This document shows positions 61,273 to 64,000 of a stretch of DNA of 64,000 bases, in pieces. Below the pieces are notes generated by a model, which was given only the letters and a program-made list of their open reading frames with translations, searched no databases and was not told the origin of the DNA. This stretch comes from Malania oleifera (Eukaryota; Streptophyta; Magnoliopsida; Santalales; Ximeniaceae). Location: the NCBI RefSeq assembly GCF_029873635.1, contig NC_080420.1, forward strand, positions 30,929,032-30,993,031. The letters run 5' to 3'. The stretch's first letter is position 1. Each line of letters begins with the position of its first letter. Made by a program: the position numbers and the translations under genes.

Positions 61273-61562
61273 GTTTAGGTTGTTAGATTCTATAGACTTT
61301 AGAGTGCAGCGGAAGCAATACAAGAGTATTGGAAAGGATTTGAGGTTTATTCTATGGTCTAGGTACAGGATTACCGTGGTGGTTTCTATGTTTCTCCTAG
61401 GGTGATGATTACAAGAAAAACATAGTAAACTATTGTTGGATCGTGTGTCTAGGTTGCAGAACTGGATTTTGAGTTAAGGTCGGGAAAGGTAGTTAATTTT
61501 AATTGGTATAGGATAGGTCTATGTAAGAGACAAGGTGCTTAAGTGTGTTTTTTATTTTCAGG
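61273..61562 (+). other. Leader between PBS and gag-pol of Tekay-like element
   Basis: About 290 bases of untranslated leader with no coding sequence recognised. Confidence 0.6.
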
Positions 61563-64000
61563 ATGGACCTGGGAAGCAGTGGCACGAATGCTAGGGTGGA
61601 TAGGCTAGAACCTGCTAGCATTGGTGGAGGAGATATAGATGTTGTACTGCGTAGCGTCACTTAGCAGGTGATGGATAGCCAGGAGCTCTGGGGAGCGTGG
61701 CTGTTTGATCGAGCAGTTTACGCAGATGAAGCCCCATCCTTTGCTAGAGAAGATGACTCGATTGTAACTGAGAATTGGGTCCAGGACATTGAAGAGACGT
61801 TGGCAATGCTTCCTTGTTCGGATGAGCATAAGGTAGTATTTCCAGCATTTAAGCTAACAGGGGAGGCGAAGCATAGGCGGAGATCAGCGTGATTAATAAA
61901 GGAGCTGAGGCCAGTTCCAGTACTAATGACGTGGGACCGATTCAAGGAGTTGTTTTTCGAGCGGTATTTCCCTACTATCATTCGGAGTGCGAAGGCTACA
62001 GAGTTTATGCACCTGGTACAGGGGCAGATGTTGATATCTCAGTATGCGGCTCGATTTATCAAATTTTCGCGTTTTGCTACACATCTGGTACCTGATGAAG
62101 AGAAAAAAGCAAGAAAGTTTGAAGAGGGACTGAGGAAGAACTTGTTTGAGCCGGTGATTGGCTTCAGAGCTCAAACATTTATGGAGGTTGTAGACAGAGC
62201 TGCGATCATTGAGAGTTGTATACAGAGAGGTATAGCGGCTTAGAGTCAGAGGAAGAGGCCTGCACTTATGGGCTTTCAAGCTAGCTCCAGTAGGGGTCCA
62301 TGGAGAGGAGGTCGCGATAGGGGAAATCAGAGGCAGATGGCAAGACTTTGGGGGAATCAGGGTGCACTGATTTTCCCGGTATGTCAGACGTGCGGGAAAC
62401 GTCATTTGGGGGAGTGCCGAGCAGGGAGAGATGTGTGCTATCTTTTTGGGAGACCCGGCCACATGGCACGTACATACCCAGTACCGCCAGGCCAGGTCCC
62501 AATTCCCAGGTCCTATCGAGGAGGATATCAGGCTCCTTGTGGAGGACAGCAAAGGAATGTAGCCCCAGCGAGGGTTTATGCATTGACGTCGGGTGATGCT
62601 GAGACTGCCACAAATGTGGTGACAGGTACTTTTACTATTTTATCACATTTCGTTATTGTTTTATTTGACTCAGCTGCTACACATTCATTTTTCTCTGCAT
62701 CTTATGTTAAATTATTTGGAAGTGAGATCAAATTATTAGATATGGAATTTTCAGTAGTTACACCGTCAAGGTCAGTGATACGGTGTCAGAGAGTGCTCAG
62801 AGGTTATCCTATAGAAATTCAAGAGAAAGTGCTACCAGTATACCTGATTATGTTTGAGATGTGTAGGTTTGATGTAATACTGGGTATGGATTGGTTGGCA
62901 ATTAATCATGCCAATATTGATTGTCATCAGAAAGAAGTAGTTTTCAGATCCCCTATTGAGAAAGAATTTAGGTTTACTGGTTCACAGGTACGTGCACTGT
63001 CGCAGTTGGTATCCGCTGTGTAGGCGAGCAGATTGCTCCTGGATGGAGGTCAAGGGTTTGTAGCTTTTGTAAAAGAAGTTACAAAAAATGAATCGAAATT
63101 TGGCAGTACACCAGTCGTTTGAGATTTTCCCGATGTATTTACAGAGGAGCTACTAGGGTTGCCTCATGAACGTGAGGTGAAATTTTCTATAGATTTTCCT
63201 CTAGGCACAGCGTCGATCTCTAAGGTACCCTACCGTATGGCTTAAGTCGAATTAGGAGAATTGAAGGATCAGTTGTAAGATTTGCTGGATAAGGGATTTA
63301 TACGACCCAGTGTATCACCATGGGGAGCTCTAGTATTGTTCATGAAAAAGAAAGACAGGACTATGAGGATGTGTATTGATTATAGGGAAATCAACAAGAT
63401 TACTATTAAGAATAAATATCCTCTACCCCATATAGGCGATTTGTTTGATTAGCTCCAGGGTTCACGAGTGTATTCCAAGATCGACCTCAGATCAGGTTAT
63501 CACCAGGTGAGAGTAAAGGCAGAGAACATTGCAAAGACAGCTTTCAGGACCAGGTATGGGAACTATGAATTTCTCGTTATGCCTTTTAGTCCAACGAATG
63601 CCCCAACTGTGTTCATGGACTTGGTGAATAGAGTTTTTTGCCAATATCTAGATCGGTTTGTAGTAGTTTTCATTGACTATATACTGGTGTACTCGAGGAG
63701 TTTTGAGGATCATGAGGTGCATTTAAGATAGGTTCTATAGACACTTAGGGAAGAGAATCTCTATGCCAAGTTTAGCAAGTGTGAGTTCTGGCTTAAGCAA
63801 GTTGCATTTTTAGGCCACGTAATCTCAGGAGATGGTATTTCAGTGGATCCTAGCAAGATTGATGCGGTAGTGAATTGGGTCAGGCCGAAGAACGTGCAGG
63901 AAGTCAGAAGTTTCTTGGGACTAGCAGGTTATTATCGTCGATTTGTAGGGGTATTTTCAGCCTTATCAGGACCTCTCATGCGTTTGACAAGGAAAAATGC
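61563..64000 (+). pseudogene. Tekay/Del-like gypsy gag-pol, nonsense-riddled, cut by window edge
   Basis: One continuous frame from ATG 61563 to the window end, without any indel. Gag core at 61770-62240 (NWVQDIEETLAMLPC, MTWDRFKELFFERYFP, ISQYAARFIKFSRFATHLVP). Degenerate zinc knuckle at about 62431-62475 (CYLFGRPGHMARTY; two Cys lost). Aspartic protease at 62615-62970, with DSAATHSFF in place of DSGATHSF and ILGMDWLAINHANIDC. RT from about 63125 ([55 protein letters not shown]). The catalytic motif reads FIDYILVYS where the family has FIDDILVYS. It continues through [10 protein letters not shown] and [11 protein letters not shown]. Ten stops: 61662, 61890, 62241, 63021, 63120, 63243, 63276, 63450, 63729 and 63738. 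RNase H, integrase and any chromodomain lie beyond the edge. Lineage is by gag/RT style. Confidence 0.9.

Noticed and set aside
61923..62613. Minus-strand 209- and 110-residue ORFs
   Set aside because: They overlap the gag of the Tekay-like element in antisense; the gag motifs are clear on the plus strand.

Overview
The window is transposable-element-filled DNA from a flowering plant, probably a eudicot. The species cannot be named from the sequence. It is AT-rich, every recognisable reading frame belongs to a plant transposon family (Ty3/gypsy, Ty1/copia, CACTA), and primer-binding sites, polypurine tracts and LTR ends are visible. I found no host protein-coding gene, rRNA or tRNA gene, and nothing bacterial.

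Left nest (1-24404). The outer layer is a decayed minus-strand Athila-like gypsy element: gag at 106-1699 and 22523-22775, PBS at 22898-22913, 5' LTR at 22920-24404. A plus-strand gypsy chromovirus (1700-22522; LTRs 1700-3058 and 5919-22522) sits inside its gag. That element has lost most of protease, RT, RNase H and integrase. Inside its 3' LTR lies a 15.2-kb CACTA DNA transposon (6552-21776) with CACTACAAAAAA termini, a GTT target duplication, subterminal repeat arrays, a TNP2-type transposase (13440-17230), a TnpA-type gene (17338-19098) and a further Transposase_24-like exon (9083-9362).

Middle (24405-31864). There is a copia 3' end with an LTR, about 2 kb of AT-rich DNA without recognisable genes, and a decayed minus-strand copia element (27122-31560) that keeps its 3' LTR but has no visible 5' LTR or PBS.

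Right nest (31865-64000). A relic of the same LTR family as the left outer element is cut by a minus-strand SIRE-like copia element. The SIRE LTR is split by a 22-kb unit (33174-55196) with three LTRs separated by short (~0.5 kb) non-coding internal segments, LTR-int-LTR-int-LTR. The second internal segment is itself split by a young, gag-only Tat-like element (38630-51818) with 2.7-kb LTRs and three tandem arrays (19, 66 and 46 bp units) in the region where pol should be. The SIRE coding region is then interrupted at 59199 by a plus-strand Tekay/Del-like gypsy element that runs off the window. Its gag-pol frame has no indel but ten nonsense codons.

Four insertions are supported by target duplications or by sequence that becomes continuous when the insert is removed, so their relative order can be read directly. 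The most interesting items are the gag-only element carrying apparently related satellite families, the three-LTR array, the pattern of stops in the Tekay element, and arrays of short CpG palindromes upstream of the TATA box in unrelated LTRs.
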